Numbered from the stretch's first letter, positions 1-8,772 are shown. The stretch: DNA of 61,264 bases from an uncultured Eubacterium sp. (GCA_947385775.1 CANDMI010000012.1:1-61264), one strand, 5' to 3'. Notes: a model not told the origin generated them from the letters alone. Numbers and translations are program-made.

Positions 1-2
1 GG

Positions 3-296
3 AAAAATGTGTCTTTGACAGGCGTTCCAAGGATGGTCATGGAAGTGCTGTCAAATGCAACGGAAAAATATGACCGGGGTGAAAAAATGGAAGCCTACAG
101 GAAGGCTGGCGTTTCCGAATATTGGCTTGTGGATTGGAGAGAGAAGCAGGTTGAAATTTACTTAAACGATGGCAGGGAGGACGGCACGACGGAATTTTAT
201 TTATATAAAGTCGTGAACGAAAGCAATAAGGAGGAGCTTCGGCTTATCATGTTTCCAAATATAAAAATGGATTTTGAAGAATTATTCCATATTTGA
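3..296 (+). CDS. Uma2-family nuclease-fold protein, 5'-truncated by the window edge
   Basis: The open frame runs in from the left edge, so the N-terminus lies outside the window. The visible part carries the C-terminal half of the Uma2 fold (PD-(D/E)XK superfamily): MVMEVLSNAT, then DRGEKMEAY and EYWLVDW, with the conserved Glu, Lys and Asp in the usual order. The next gene is a close paralogue with the same motifs (VMEVLSPST, EYWIVDW), so this is a tandem duplication. Uma2 proteins are predicted endonucleases that are often multicopy; their function is not established. The GTG at 9 is probably an internal codon, not the start. Confidence 0.75.
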   Translation, partial: KNVSLTGVPRMVMEVLSNATEKYDRGEKMEAYRKAGVSEYWLVDWREKQVEIYLNDGREDGTTEFYLYKVVNESNKEELRLIMFPNIKMDFEELFHI

Positions 297-369
297 TTTT
301 AATTTTATTCTGATTTTAATCAAAATCTTTATCTGAATTTGAGATTGTCTGAACCTATAGGAGAATGAA

Positions 370-888
370 ATGGAAAGTATTATGGATACCGTATTAACGG
401 ATATGGCGGGCGCTTATATCGAGCATTCCATTGTGATCACAAACTTTGTCGCTACACTGTATAGTCAACTAAAGGACAGCGTTTGTAAGGTTTTTCCCGA
501 TAATGTGCAGTATAAATGGCTGATAAAAGGGGAAAGCCACACTTTAATGCCTGATGCAACGATTAACTGTCGCGTTCAGGCAAGGAAAGGGAATTCTTTT
601 TTTGACATTCCACGTTTTGTGATGGAGGTGTTAAGCCCGTCAACAGAAGAATATGACCGTGTGGAAAAAAAGGAAATGTATCGCCTGATGGAGATTTCCG
701 AATATTGGATTGTGGACTGGCAGAAAAAGAAGGTGGAAATCTATACGCTGGATTATGATGAAAAGGAAGAAGCGCAGTATTATTTATGGAATACGATTAC
801 GGAAAAGAATAAAGAGGAGCTTAAAATTGTGCATTTCCCCAATATACGCATTACATTTGACGGACTGTTTGCAGACATTGGCATGTAA
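370..888 (+). CDS. Uma2-family endonuclease-like protein
   Basis: This 172-residue protein shows the Uma2 PD-(D/E)XK core: MPDATI (probable first acidic residue), VMEVLSPST with the central Glu, DRVEKKEMY with the Lys, and EYWIVDW. An AGGAG motif sits about 8 bases before the ATG. It is 73 bases downstream of a paralogue. It is slightly shorter than the usual ~185-190 residues, and the N-terminal helix appears shortened. The family is widespread in cyanobacteria and Clostridia. Nuclease activity is inferred from the fold only. Confidence 0.75.
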   Translation: MESIMDTVLTDMAGAYIEHSIVITNFVATLYSQLKDSVCKVFPDNVQYKWLIKGESHTLMPDATINCRVQARKGNSFFDIPRFVMEVLSPSTEEYDRVEKKEMYRLMEISEYWIVDWQKKKVEIYTLDYDEKEEAQYYLWNTITEKNKEELKIVHFPNIRITFDGLFADIGM

Positions 889-1132
889 TCAGCAACGCCC
901 GAAAAAAGCGCTCATTCATGCAAGCATGATTCGCCCATCTTACAGCCGATGGTTGAACTGTTACCTGTAAATTATAAAAATAACTGGTAAAATGGACATG
1001 AATGCGATAGAATGTATATATTGGTTGTAAATTATACCCGGGGCATATGGGTATAAAGCGAAACGGTAACAAAAAATGTGGCAATAAAAACGAAGATTTT
1101 ATGGAAGCGAAACGCGGAAATGAGAGGAAACA
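889..1132. other. Intergenic region with small dyads, no gene
   Basis: No credible coding frame. It holds short dyads: CATGCAAGCATG near 918, and TATACCC/GGGTATA near 1034-1053. Near 952-965 it has TTGAACTGTTAC, the reverse complement of the GTAACAGTTCA module that borders the palindromic repeats elsewhere in the window. It may be a worn copy of that repeat family. Confidence 0.4.
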
Positions 1133-2080
1133 ATGAGCGAACAGACAAATGAAGTAGACAATTCAATGTTGGAGCAGGCGGTGCAGGCGTTTTTACAGGA
1201 GCCGGGAGAAAAAAGATTTATAAAGATCGTAAATGAGATAAAAGACACGGCGTTATTTGTCCCGGCGATGGCGGTTCCGGAAAAAGGCGGATATCAGCCT
1301 TATGTAATGAAAAATCCGGATGGGGATATGTTTATGCCCGCGTATACGGCGGAGGATAAATTTCCAGACAGCGAGACATATCAGGCGATGTTAAGGCTGC
1401 CGTATAAACAGTGCGCGGCGATGATGCTTGACCAGGAAACGCCGGTTAAGGGGATTTTATTAAACCCGGGGGCGGAGGGCGGAAGCCTGATCTTAAAAAA
1501 GGAGCTGATCGAGCTGGGAAGACAGATCGAGCGGGACCAGGAGGCGAATCCAAACATAGTCACCTTAAAAACCGAGGATTTCCATATGGTGACAAGGCAT
1601 GTGGCGGAATTTCACCAGATTCCGGCCAAGCTGTATGAAGAAAAGGTGGATTTTATCAAAAGCCTTTCGAAGGAAACGCTGTGCGCGCTTTATAAAAATC
1701 CTTATGTCGAGCTGGAGCAGGAGGGGAGGTTCCCTTATACAGAGGATGATTTTGACATGATGGAATTAAGCATTCGTGACGACTTGAATATGGTTCAGGT
1801 GAGCGCCCCTTCGAAAAATTTAGTAAAGACAACCTGTCGTGAATTATATTTTGTATGGAACCCACAGACCCAAAGGGTGGGCTGCTATGGGATTGAAAAG
1901 GGGGCAGGCCCGGACCAGCCGGAATTCTTTTTGGATGAGATCACAGGAGGGGGAGAATATAAGCAGCTGGAGGAAGCCCCGTCGGAAGGAAATGTGATAA
2001 ACCGCGTAATGGAGCTGTTCGAAGAGATGCAGGCGCAGGACGAAAATGAGGAAAAAGAAGAGGATAAAGGCAAGTTTTAG
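1133..2080 (+). CDS. SseB-like domain protein
   Basis: This 315-residue soluble protein has an N-terminal domain (roughly residues 10-130) resembling the SseB N-terminal domain: LFVPAMAVPEKG, then YTAEDKFPD and ILLNPGAEGG, typical of the strand-rich region of that family. The C-terminal half is less conserved and ends in a Glu/Lys-rich tail. GAGGAAAC precedes the ATG. It is followed after 20 bases by an HD hydrolase gene and then by an rRNA methyltransferase gene, probably one operon. SseB-domain proteins occur in many bacteria outside virulence contexts; the role here is unknown. Confidence 0.65.
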   Translation: MSEQTNEVDNSMLEQAVQAFLQEPGEKRFIKIVNEIKDTALFVPAMAVPEKGGYQPYVMKNPDGDMFMPAYTAEDKFPDSETYQAMLRLPYKQCAAMMLDQETPVKGILLNPGAEGGSLILKKELIELGRQIERDQEANPNIVTLKTEDFHMVTRHVAEFHQIPAKLYEEKVDFIKSLSKETLCALYKNPYVELEQEGRFPYTEDDFDMMELSIRDDLNMVQVSAPSKNLVKTTCRELYFVWNPQTQRVGCYGIEKGAGPDQPEFFLDEITGGGEYKQLEEAPSEGNVINRVMELFEEMQAQDENEEKEEDKGKF

Positions 2081-2100
2081 GCCGCAAAAAGGGGGAGAGT

Positions 2101-2724
2101 ATGCCAGAAAGTGAATGGCAGGACAGCAAAGACAGAGGGGATAACAAGGAACGCCAGAGCATGTTTGAGCGAGCTTTGGAGTTTGCGATGAAAGCGCACA
2201 GGGGGCAGGTGCGAAAGGGGTCTTCTGTGCCGTACATCGTTCATCCGATTGAAACCGCATTGATCGTAATGACGCTAAGCGATGACCAGGATGTGATCAT
2301 TGCGGCTTTGTTCCACGACGTGATAGAAGACACAAAATATGGGGCGAAGGAAATCGAAATGGCTTTTGGCGAAAGGGTCGCCCGTCTTGTGCAGGCGGAA
2401 AGCGAAAATAAGCGCAGGGGCGAGGATAAATCCGCCACCTGGAAAATCCGCAAGCAGGAATTTATCGATAGCCTTTCGGATAAGCCGAAGGAAGAAAAGG
2501 TCATCGCGTTAGCGGATAAGCTGTCAAATATGCGGGCGACCTATCAGGGGTATCGCAAAAACGGGGAGGCGTTTTGGGATCGCTTCCATGAAAAACGAAA
2601 AGGGATGCACGCATGGTATTACCGCAGCGTTGCGGACAGGCTTCGGGAGTTTGAGCATACCGACGCCTGGAAGGAATTAGACGGGCTGATAAGCAAGGTA
2701 TTTGCAGACACGGCTCCGAGTTGA
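2101..2724 (+). CDS. HD-domain hydrolase, RelA/SpoT-hydrolase or MESH1 type
   Basis: This 207-residue protein consists mostly of one HD domain. Metal ligands are visible: KAHRGQ (H33), YIVHPIE (H48), ALFHDVIEDT (H72, D73, E76, D77) and ALADKLSNM (Asp). The order and spacing match the (p)ppGpp hydrolase half of Rel proteins and the small alarmone hydrolases. It has no synthetase, TGS or ACT domain. A full-length Rel is encoded separately at 55.7 kb, so this is an additional single-domain hydrolase. Substrate is inferred; other nucleotides are possible. Its stop overlaps the longest possible reading of the next gene. Confidence 0.75.
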   Translation: MPESEWQDSKDRGDNKERQSMFERALEFAMKAHRGQVRKGSSVPYIVHPIETALIVMTLSDDQDVIIAALFHDVIEDTKYGAKEIEMAFGERVARLVQAESENKRRGEDKSATWKIRKQEFIDSLSDKPKEEKVIALADKLSNMRATYQGYRKNGEAFWDRFHEKRKGMHAWYYRSVADRLREFEHTDAWKELDGLISKVFADTAPS

Positions 2725-2762
2725 CAAGCGATTGTTTTTTATATGTGGAGTGGAGGAAAACG

Positions 2763-4181
2763 ATGCAGTTTCCGATAGCTTTTAAAGAGCGTATGGAACG
2801 AGAGCTTGGGGATTCCTATGGGGAGTTTCTAAAAAGCTATGAAAAAAGCCGTACCTTTGGCCTGCGCTATAATCCGCTTAAGATTTCAAAAGAAAGGCTG
2901 CGTTCCTATTTTAAGAGCCAAAAGGCTAAGCTGGAGCCGGTTCCATGGGCGGAGGAAGGGTTTTATTATCCAAAAGAAATAAAGCCGGGCAGGATGCCTT
3001 TGCATGAAGCTGGGGGCTATTATATCCAAGAGCCGAGCGCGATGTCCGCCGTGGCATTGTTAGATCCGATGCCCGGGGAGCGGGTTTTGGATCTTTGCGC
3101 CGCGCCGGGCGGGAAAAGCGCCCAGATTGCCGGGCGCATGAACGGGGAAGGGACGCTTTTTGCAAATGAAATTGTTTCCTCCCGGGCAAAAATACTTTCG
3201 CAAAACATCGAGCGCATGGGGATTGGAAACGCGGTTGTATTAAATGAAACGCCAAAGCGCCTGGCGAAACGTTTCCCGCTTTATTTCGATCGGATCGCGG
3301 TGGATGCGCCCTGCTCCGGGGAAGGGATGTTTCGAAAGGATGAGCGCGCCTGCCTGGAATGGAGCTTAGAGCAGGTTGGGCGGTGCGCGGACAGGCAAAA
3401 GGAGATTTTAGCGTGCGCGGTTGAAATGTTAAAACCGAAAGGGACGCTTGTTTATTCCACCTGCACGTTTTCCAGACAGGAAAATGAGGATATCGCTTCG
3501 TGGCTTTCTGGTCAGTACCCGCAGATGGAAATGGAGAAACAGATGCGTATCTGGCCCCATCTGCATCGCGGGGAAGGGCATTACGCGGCGCAGTTTGTAA
3601 AGACGAAAACGGGGGAGGTAAGCCTGTTAAAGCCGCCGGATCATGAGACAGAAAGAGTGGATGAAAAACGAAGCATATCTGCCTCGGAAGATGGATCTGC
3701 GCAAAAAGTCAGGAATTGGAATAAAAAGCGGGAGCAAAGGCAGGAGCAGAAACAGGCGATGGAACAGTTTCATTTGTTTTTGCAGGAAACGCTTACACAG
3801 GACGCTTATGCTTATTTTAAAGGGCAGATGGAATCCGGGCGGCTGGAAGCGTTTGGGGAACAGCTGTGCCTGCTTCCTGTTGGAGTCGAAAGCCTGGACG
3901 GGCTTAAGGTGGAGCGCGCCGGCTTACAGCTTGGATGCTGCAAAAAGAACCGGTTTGAGCCAGCCCATGCGTTTGCGATGGCGCTTTTGCCGGATCAGGT
4001 GAAACGGACGCTTGAATTAAAAGAGCCGGAGCGTTACCTGCGAGGGGAGACGCTTGATTGCGGCGGCATGGCGGACGGTTGGACGCTCGTTACGGTACAG
4101 GGATGTTCGCTTGGATGGGGAAAGGCGGTGCGGGGGACGCTTAAAAACCATTATCCGAAAGGGCTTAGATGGCGTTTTTAG
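2763..4181 (+). CDS. rsmF: rRNA m5C methyltransferase, RsmF/YebU-like (NOL1/NOP2/Sun family)
   Basis: SAM-dependent RNA cytosine-5 methyltransferase of about 472 residues. The Rossmann core shows VLDLCAAPGGKSAQIA for SAM binding, DAPCSGEGMFRK, and STCTFSRQENE with the catalytic Cys. The C-terminal third carries the extra domain typical of RsmF-like Firmicute proteins. The ATG at 2763 is chosen because TGGAGG lies 6-8 bases upstream; an in-frame TTG at 2721 would overlap the upstream gene. It is the last gene of the SseB-HD operon and is followed by a strong terminator. Confidence 0.85.
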   Translation: MQFPIAFKERMERELGDSYGEFLKSYEKSRTFGLRYNPLKISKERLRSYFKSQKAKLEPVPWAEEGFYYPKEIKPGRMPLHEAGGYYIQEPSAMSAVALLDPMPGERVLDLCAAPGGKSAQIAGRMNGEGTLFANEIVSSRAKILSQNIERMGIGNAVVLNETPKRLAKRFPLYFDRIAVDAPCSGEGMFRKDERACLEWSLEQVGRCADRQKEILACAVEMLKPKGTLVYSTCTFSRQENEDIASWLSGQYPQMEMEKQMRIWPHLHRGEGHYAAQFVKTKTGEVSLLKPPDHETERVDEKRSISASEDGSAQKVRNWNKKREQRQEQKQAMEQFHLFLQETLTQDAYAYFKGQMESGRLEAFGEQLCLLPVGVESLDGLKVERAGLQLGCCKKNRFEPAHAFAMALLPDQVKRTLELKEPERYLRGETLDCGGMADGWTLVTVQGCSLGWGKAVRGTLKNHYPKGLRWRF

Positions 4182-4220
4182 ATTTCGAAAATAAAATTGT
4201 TTGTATAAATAAAGGAAAAA

Positions 4221-4262
4221 AGCCACGGAGGATTTGCGCTGGACAAATCTCCCGTGGCTTTT
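4221..4262 (+). terminator. Rho-independent terminator
   Basis: Stem AGCCACGG-(A)G-GATTTG pairs with CAAATC-TC-CCGTGGCT around a 7-base loop and ends in TTTT. It lies 40 bases after the methyltransferase gene and would also work for the convergent AraC gene. Confidence 0.85.
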
Positions 4263-4265
4263 ATG

Positions 4266-4310
4266 CGGGCCGCGCGGCGAGTAGAAAAGAGACTTTCCCA
4301 CTCGATTTAT
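4266..4310. repeat. Small hairpin with GCGCGGCGAGTAG flank
   Basis: CGAGTAGAAAAG pairs imperfectly (10 of 12) with CTTTCCCACTCG around AGA. The flank GCGCGGCGAGTAG recurs next to another hairpin at 47490-47530, also just after a terminator. This looks like a shortened member of the same small repeat. Confidence 0.5.
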
Positions 4311-4319
4311 GCGCATCCT

Positions 4320-5204
4320 TTATATTTGAGTTGTATTGTCAATCCGATACTGTTTTGGGCTGGAGCCGAATTTCTTTTTAAACGCCTTGGAAAACGTCAG
4401 CTGGTCCGCGTACCCGATGGCGTGGGAGATCTCTTTGATCGTAAGCGTTGTGCTGACCAAAAGGTTGGCGGCTTTGTGCATGCGAAAGCTGATTAGGCAT
4501 TGCTGGATAGACTGGCCTAACTCGTTTTGAAACACATAATTTAAATATGCCCTGCTGATGCCAAGGTGAGTGGCGATATCCGATACGTTGATTCCGTCCT
4601 TGTAGGAAGCGGTAATGTATTCCATCGCAAGGTTGACGTAGGATTTCGGATGGTACGGATTTTCCGAAGGTGGGGGGGTGCATTTTTTTTCTTTGCTCTG
4701 GTTGTGTCTGTCGATCAATTGGGAAAACAGCAAAAGCATCCAGGCTTCTTTACGCAGGCGGCTGCCTGAATTTCTGGTATCCTTGTCTAAAATGCGATCG
4801 AAGTATTCCATCAAAACTGTCGTCGTCCCTGGCAGGGGCAGTACGCGTGTGTTCGAAGAAAACCCGCATTGTTTTAAAAGCGAATCGGCCCGCAGGCCGT
4901 CAAATCCAATCCAGGCGTACTGCCAGGGGTGGTTTGCGTCTGACCCGTAAAAAACAGGCTTGTTGGGGGAGATTAAAAACATCTGCCCTTCCGATACCGG
5001 GTAAATGCTGTTTGTTTTCGGGGAAAAGAACCCCTTGCCAGATAAAACAAAATGAAGGATATATTCATCACGTTCACCGGAGCAGACATGCGAAGGCAGG
5101 CACTGTTCAACTCCTGCGTGGATAAAGTTTAAATCCATAGACTGCTTGTTTAAATATTCAATATAACGGACGTTCATATTTTCAAAGTGTTTTACGTTTT
5201 GCAT
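4320..5204 (-). CDS. AraC-family transcriptional regulator of the alpha-galactoside locus
   Basis: A 294-residue regulator. Residues ~25-150 form a cupin-like sugar-sensing domain (LHFVLSGKGFF, GQMFLISPNKPVFYG). Residues ~195-290 form the twin helix-turn-helix domain (VSDIATHLGISRAYLNYVF, then IKEISHAIGYADQLTFSKAF and SPKQYR). The start at 5204 is chosen because AGGAGG lies 7 bases upstream; an in-frame ATG at 5258 lacks a site. It is divergent from the solute-binding protein gene and resembles MsmR/RafR-type activators of alpha-galactoside operons. The inducer (raffinose, melibiose or a metabolite) is inferred from context. Confidence 0.85.
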   Translation of the reverse strand: MQNVKHFENMNVRYIEYLNKQSMDLNFIHAGVEQCLPSHVCSGERDEYILHFVLSGKGFFSPKTNSIYPVSEGQMFLISPNKPVFYGSDANHPWQYAWIGFDGLRADSLLKQCGFSSNTRVLPLPGTTTVLMEYFDRILDKDTRNSGSRLRKEAWMLLLFSQLIDRHNQSKEKKCTPPPSENPYHPKSYVNLAMEYITASYKDGINVSDIATHLGISRAYLNYVFQNELGQSIQQCLISFRMHKAANLLVSTTLTIKEISHAIGYADQLTFSKAFKKKFGSSPKQYRIDNTTQI

Positions 5205-5501
5205 CACAAGACCTCCTGCTGATTGTGAAATGCGTGTATGAAAAGTTTTTTTGTGCATATAATGGAAACATGTAACGTTTTATAGCGCTGTAATTATTGT
5301 ATAGATACCGGAATTGCATTGACAGATCTAATTATACTAAATTCGAATTGTTAAGATTTATCATACCATAAAATTTGTGATTTTACCATATCGAAAATAA
5401 CATAAATACAATATATTATTCTATTTATAAAATTTCTATAAAAAAGTACAATATGAATTGGTAAAAATAGTAATTATTTAAAAAAGGAGGATATGAATAG
5501 T
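5205..5501. promoter_or_regulatory. Divergent A+T-rich control region
   Basis: About 300 bases separate the regulator and the transporter operon. The half near the operon is very A+T-rich. It contains a possible -10 TACAAT at 5447-5452 with a poor -35, as expected of an activator-dependent promoter. An AATTCGAATT palindrome lies near 5340. I could not find a convincing catabolite-repression (cre) site. Confidence 0.45.
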
Positions 5502-6833
5502 ATGAAGAACAAAAAAAGACTCATCGCTCTTGGCCTGGCCGTAGCAATGACAGCTGGAACCGTTATGGCATGTGGCAAAGGCGGAAACGGCGGCGGACAG
5601 GACACGTCAGATAACGCAGACAATGCGGGTGACAGCGACAGCAAGGGCGGCGATGCCGGTGGTGAGCTAAACGTTGCCATTTGGGATACGAACCAGCAGG
5701 ATGGGCTAAAGAAGATTCTGGACGAATTTACTGCGGAAACGGGGATTAAGACCACGCTTCAGGCAATGGATTGGAGCAGCTACTGGACGCTTTTGGAAGC
5801 TGGCGCAACCGGCGGGGAAATGCCGGACGTATTTTGGATGCATTCGAACGAAGCGGTAAAATATATGTCGAATGATATCCTGCTTGATTTAACGGATTAT
5901 ATCGAAAAAAGTGAAAAGCTGGAAATGGATAAGTTTCCAGAGGATTTAAAAGATATGTATGTCTGGAAGGACAAAACCTATGCGGTTCCGAAAGACAGGG
6001 ATACTATTGCAATGTGGTACAATAAGAAAATGTTTGATGACGCGGGAATCCCGTATCCGGATGGAAGCTGGACCTGGGATGAGTTTTATGAAATTGCTGA
6101 AAAGCTGACAAAGGACGACGGAAGCCAGTTCGGGTTTGCGGCGCAGCCGTCAAATGAACAGGATACATGGATGAATATCGTATATTCCATGGGCGGCACA
6201 ATTGTAAAAGATGATAACACATCTGGCTTTGACGACCCAAATACGGTCAAAGCGATGGAATTTGTTGAAAAATGTGTACAGAATGTAATGCCGGATGCAA
6301 ATACTATGTCAGAGACAGGTACGGACGTATTGTTCCAGTCCGGGAAGGTGGCTATGATCTCCCAGGGTTCCTGGATGGTTGCAGGATTTAAGGAAAATGA
6401 GTACTTACAGGAAAATGCAGACATCGCAAGGCTTCCAAAGGACGCGGAGACCGGCAGAAGCGTTTCCTTATATAATGGGCTTGGTTGGGCAGCGTCCGCA
6501 GGCACGAAAAACCCGGATGCGGCGTTTAAGCTGATCGAGTGGTTCGGTTCAAAAGAAATGCAGGAAAAACAGGCGGAGCTTGGCGTTACAATGGCGGCGT
6601 ATGAAGGCGCGTCCGACGCATGGGTAAACAATACAGACGTATTTAACCTTCAGCCATATCTGGACGCTATGGACGATACGGTATTCCGTCCGCATACAAA
6701 CTCTACACTGGCTTGGTGGAACCCGATGTGCGAAGAGCTTGTAAAGGTATGGAACGGCGAAGAAAAGATGACGGACGCCTGCAAGAACATTACGGATATG
6801 ATGAACGAGAAAATTTCAGAGGAAAGTTATTAA
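5502..6833 (+). CDS. Sugar ABC transporter substrate-binding lipoprotein (family 1)
   Basis: Extracellular solute-binding protein of about 443 residues. The N-terminus is a lipoprotein signal: KNKKR, a hydrophobic stretch, then VMAC with the lipidated Cys at about residue 24. A Gly/Asp/Ser-rich linker follows, then a MalE/UgpB-type domain (LNVAIWDTNQQDGLKK near the start, MPDVFWMHSNEA, AVPKDRDTIAMWYNKKMFDDAG). The ATG at 5502 is preferred over 5493 because AAGGAGG ends only 2 bases before 5493. It is the first gene of the alpha-galactoside operon. A strongly repeated spacer separates it from the permease gene. Confidence 0.9.
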   Translation: MKNKKRLIALGLAVAMTAGTVMACGKGGNGGGQDTSDNADNAGDSDSKGGDAGGELNVAIWDTNQQDGLKKILDEFTAETGIKTTLQAMDWSSYWTLLEAGATGGEMPDVFWMHSNEAVKYMSNDILLDLTDYIEKSEKLEMDKFPEDLKDMYVWKDKTYAVPKDRDTIAMWYNKKMFDDAGIPYPDGSWTWDEFYEIAEKLTKDDGSQFGFAAQPSNEQDTWMNIVYSMGGTIVKDDNTSGFDDPNTVKAMEFVEKCVQNVMPDANTMSETGTDVLFQSGKVAMISQGSWMVAGFKENEYLQENADIARLPKDAETGRSVSLYNGLGWAASAGTKNPDAAFKLIEWFGSKEMQEKQAELGVTMAAYEGASDAWVNNTDVFNLQPYLDAMDDTVFRPHTNSTLAWWNPMCEELVKVWNGEEKMTDACKNITDMMNEKISEESY

Positions 6834-6887
6834 TTCCAATTTCGCAAATACAGCGGATTGAAATCGTAAATTTCGTCTGATTGAATT

Positions 6888-6972
6888 AAAGAGAAATTTC
6901 AGAATCTAAAGAGAAGTTTTAGATCTAAAGAGAAATTTCAGATTTAAAGAGAAATTTCAGAGGAGATTTCAG
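6888..6972 (+). repeat. Tandem ~19-bp direct repeat between solute-binding and permease genes
   Basis: Four consecutive units of about 19-20 bp starting AAAGAGAAATTTCAG (6888, 6908, 6927, 6946) are followed by a partial fifth, ending just before the permease ribosome site. Each unit contains the near-palindrome GAAATTTC. The repeat lies in the spacer where binding-protein operons often hold an mRNA-stabilising or attenuating element. Confidence 0.75.
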
Positions 6973-6991
6973 AAAAGAATTAGGAAAAGGG

Positions 6992-7891
6992 GTGGGACGC
7001 TTGAAACCAAAAAAAGGGACTTCACAGGAACGGAATGAATTTATCTGGGGATGGCTGTTTATCCTTCCGACGATGATAGGGCTGATTGTCCTGAATATTT
7101 ACCCGATCTTTAAGACGATTTATGAAAGCTTTTTTAAGACCGGGGATTTTGGCAGGGGAAACATTTTCATAGGGTTTGAAAACTATACGAAAATGTTTGC
7201 CGACGCCGAAGTATGGCAGTCGTTGATCAACACGTTTAAATATGCGATCGTAGAGGTGCCGTTTTCAATTGTAATATCACTTGTGCTGGCAGTCCTTTTA
7301 AACCGCAAGATGCGTGGGCGCGCGATTTACCGTACGATCTTCTTCCTGCCTATGGTAGCTGCGCCGGCGGCGATCGCTATGGTATGGAGATGGCTGTTTA
7401 ACTCAGAGTTTGGATTGTTAAACCATATTTTTGGCACGAAGACAAACTGGGTATCCAATCCGAGCATTGCCATTTATTCGATCGCGGTTATCGGTATCTG
7501 GTCGATCATCGGCTATAACATGGTGCTCTTTATTTCCGGCCTTCAGGAAATACCGGGCGACTATTACGAAGCCGCGCAGTTAGATGGCGCGACCGGGATC
7601 AAGCAGTTCTGGCATATTACATGCCCTCTGCTTTCCCCGACGATTTTCTTTGTTATGATTACGAGGGTGATTGGCGGCTTGCAGGTATTTGACCTGATCT
7701 ACATGGTCATTGACCGGAACAACCCTGCTTTGAAAAAGACGCAGTCCCTTGTATACTTATTCTACCAGAATTCATTTGTGGAGAATAACAAAGGATATGG
7801 CTCAACGATTGTCGTTCTTCTGCTTGCCATTATCATGGTCATTACCGTGATCCAGATGTATGGCCAGAAGAAATGGGTTCATTATAGTTAA
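6992..7891 (+). CDS. Sugar ABC transporter permease (MalF-like)
   Basis: About 299 residues with six predicted membrane segments, starting with FIWGWLFILPTMIGLIVLN. The ABC-permease EAA loop is present (YYEAAQLDGATGIKQFWHITCPLL), which docks to the shared ATPase. No ATPase gene is in the locus, so an MsmK-type ATPase elsewhere probably energises it. The start is uncertain between GTG 6992 and TTG 7001; both have G-rich sequence upstream. Confidence 0.9.
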   Translation: MGRLKPKKGTSQERNEFIWGWLFILPTMIGLIVLNIYPIFKTIYESFFKTGDFGRGNIFIGFENYTKMFADAEVWQSLINTFKYAIVEVPFSIVISLVLAVLLNRKMRGRAIYRTIFFLPMVAAPAAIAMVWRWLFNSEFGLLNHIFGTKTNWVSNPSIAIYSIAVIGIWSIIGYNMVLFISGLQEIPGDYYEAAQLDGATGIKQFWHITCPLLSPTIFFVMITRVIGGLQVFDLIYMVIDRNNPALKKTQSLVYLFYQNSFVENNKGYGSTIVVLLLAIIMVITVIQMYGQKKWVHYS

Positions 7892-7903
7892 GGAGGGGAT
7901 GGC

Positions 7904-8728
7904 ATGGCAGCAAAAGAGAGGACTACGGCGGTTATCATCCATATTGTGCTGATCTTAATATCCATCACGATGCTGGTTCCGTTTATCTGGATGATACTGA
8001 CGGCATTTAAGACATTGTCAGAGTCTACATCTGTGAATCCGTTTGTCATTTTCCCATCGAAATGGATTACAGATAACTTTACAAAAGTAATTGACAACAT
8101 GGATTTTGTGCAGTTGTATATTAATACGCTGCTTCTGATCTTAGGCCGTGTGGTAGCGGCGGTACTTACGGCAACCTTGGCTGGTTACGCATTCGGCAGG
8201 CTGGAATTTAAAGGGAAAAATTTCATGTTTTCTCTGGTGTTATTCCAGATGATGGTGCCAGGGCAGATTTTCATTATCCCGCAGTACTTAATGGTCAGTA
8301 ACCTCGGTATGCTGAATACGATATTCGCGCTGATCTTCCCGGGCCTTGTTACTGCTTTTGGCACGTTCCTGTTAAGGCAGGCTTACATGGGCCTTCCAAG
8401 GGATCTGGAAGAAGCCGCAAGGCTGGACGGCTGCAATATCGGGCAGACATTCCTGTTTATCATGGCTCCGCTTACCAGGTCTTCTATGGTGGCGCTCGGT
8501 ATTTTTACCGCAGTGTTTGCTTACAAAGACCTGATGTGGCCATTGATCTGTAATAAGGACGTTATGCCATTGTCAGCGGCTCTTGCGAAAATGCAGGGCC
8601 AGTATGCAAGCAATTACCCGCAGTTAATGGCGGCTTCCCTGCTTGCATGTATCCCAATGATCGTGTTGTACCTGATTTTCCAGAAACAGTTTATCGAAGG
8701 TATTGCGACATCTGGCGGTAAGTTATAA
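7904..8728 (+). CDS. Sugar ABC transporter permease (MalG-like)
   Basis: A 274-residue inner-membrane permease with six predicted segments and the EAA loop LEEAARLDGCNIGQTFLFIMAPL. AAGGAGGGG precedes the ATG, and the gene follows its partner by 12 bases. It pairs with the upstream MalF-like subunit to form the channel for the oligosaccharide delivered by the lipoprotein. It is followed by a hairpin that may reduce transcription into the downstream genes. Confidence 0.92.
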   Translation: MAAKERTTAVIIHIVLILISITMLVPFIWMILTAFKTLSESTSVNPFVIFPSKWITDNFTKVIDNMDFVQLYINTLLLILGRVVAAVLTATLAGYAFGRLEFKGKNFMFSLVLFQMMVPGQIFIIPQYLMVSNLGMLNTIFALIFPGLVTAFGTFLLRQAYMGLPRDLEEAARLDGCNIGQTFLFIMAPLTRSSMVALGIFTAVFAYKDLMWPLICNKDVMPLSAALAKMQGQYASNYPQLMAASLLACIPMIVLYLIFQKQFIEGIATSGGKL

Positions 8729-8744
8729 TAAAGAAAAAGTGATC

Positions 8745-8772
8745 AGCCGCGGGGGCTATATTCCCGCGGCTT
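8745..8772 (+). terminator. Hairpin after the permease genes, possible partial terminator
   Basis: AGCCGCGGG pairs with CCCGCGGCT around a short loop, but only TTC follows instead of a T-tract. It may act as an attenuator or 3' stabiliser between transport and hydrolase genes, not as a full stop. Confidence 0.6.

Noticed and set aside
2721-2762. Upstream TTG start for the rRNA methyltransferase
   Set aside because: It would overlap the previous gene and has no ribosome site; the ATG at 2763 has a good one.
5260-5300. Catabolite-repression (cre) site upstream of the alpha-galactoside operon
   Set aside because: Candidate matches such as TGGAAACATGTAAC differ from the consensus at several fixed positions.
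6888-6972. CRISPR array
   Set aside because: The units are directly adjacent with no unique spacers, and no cas genes are in the window.
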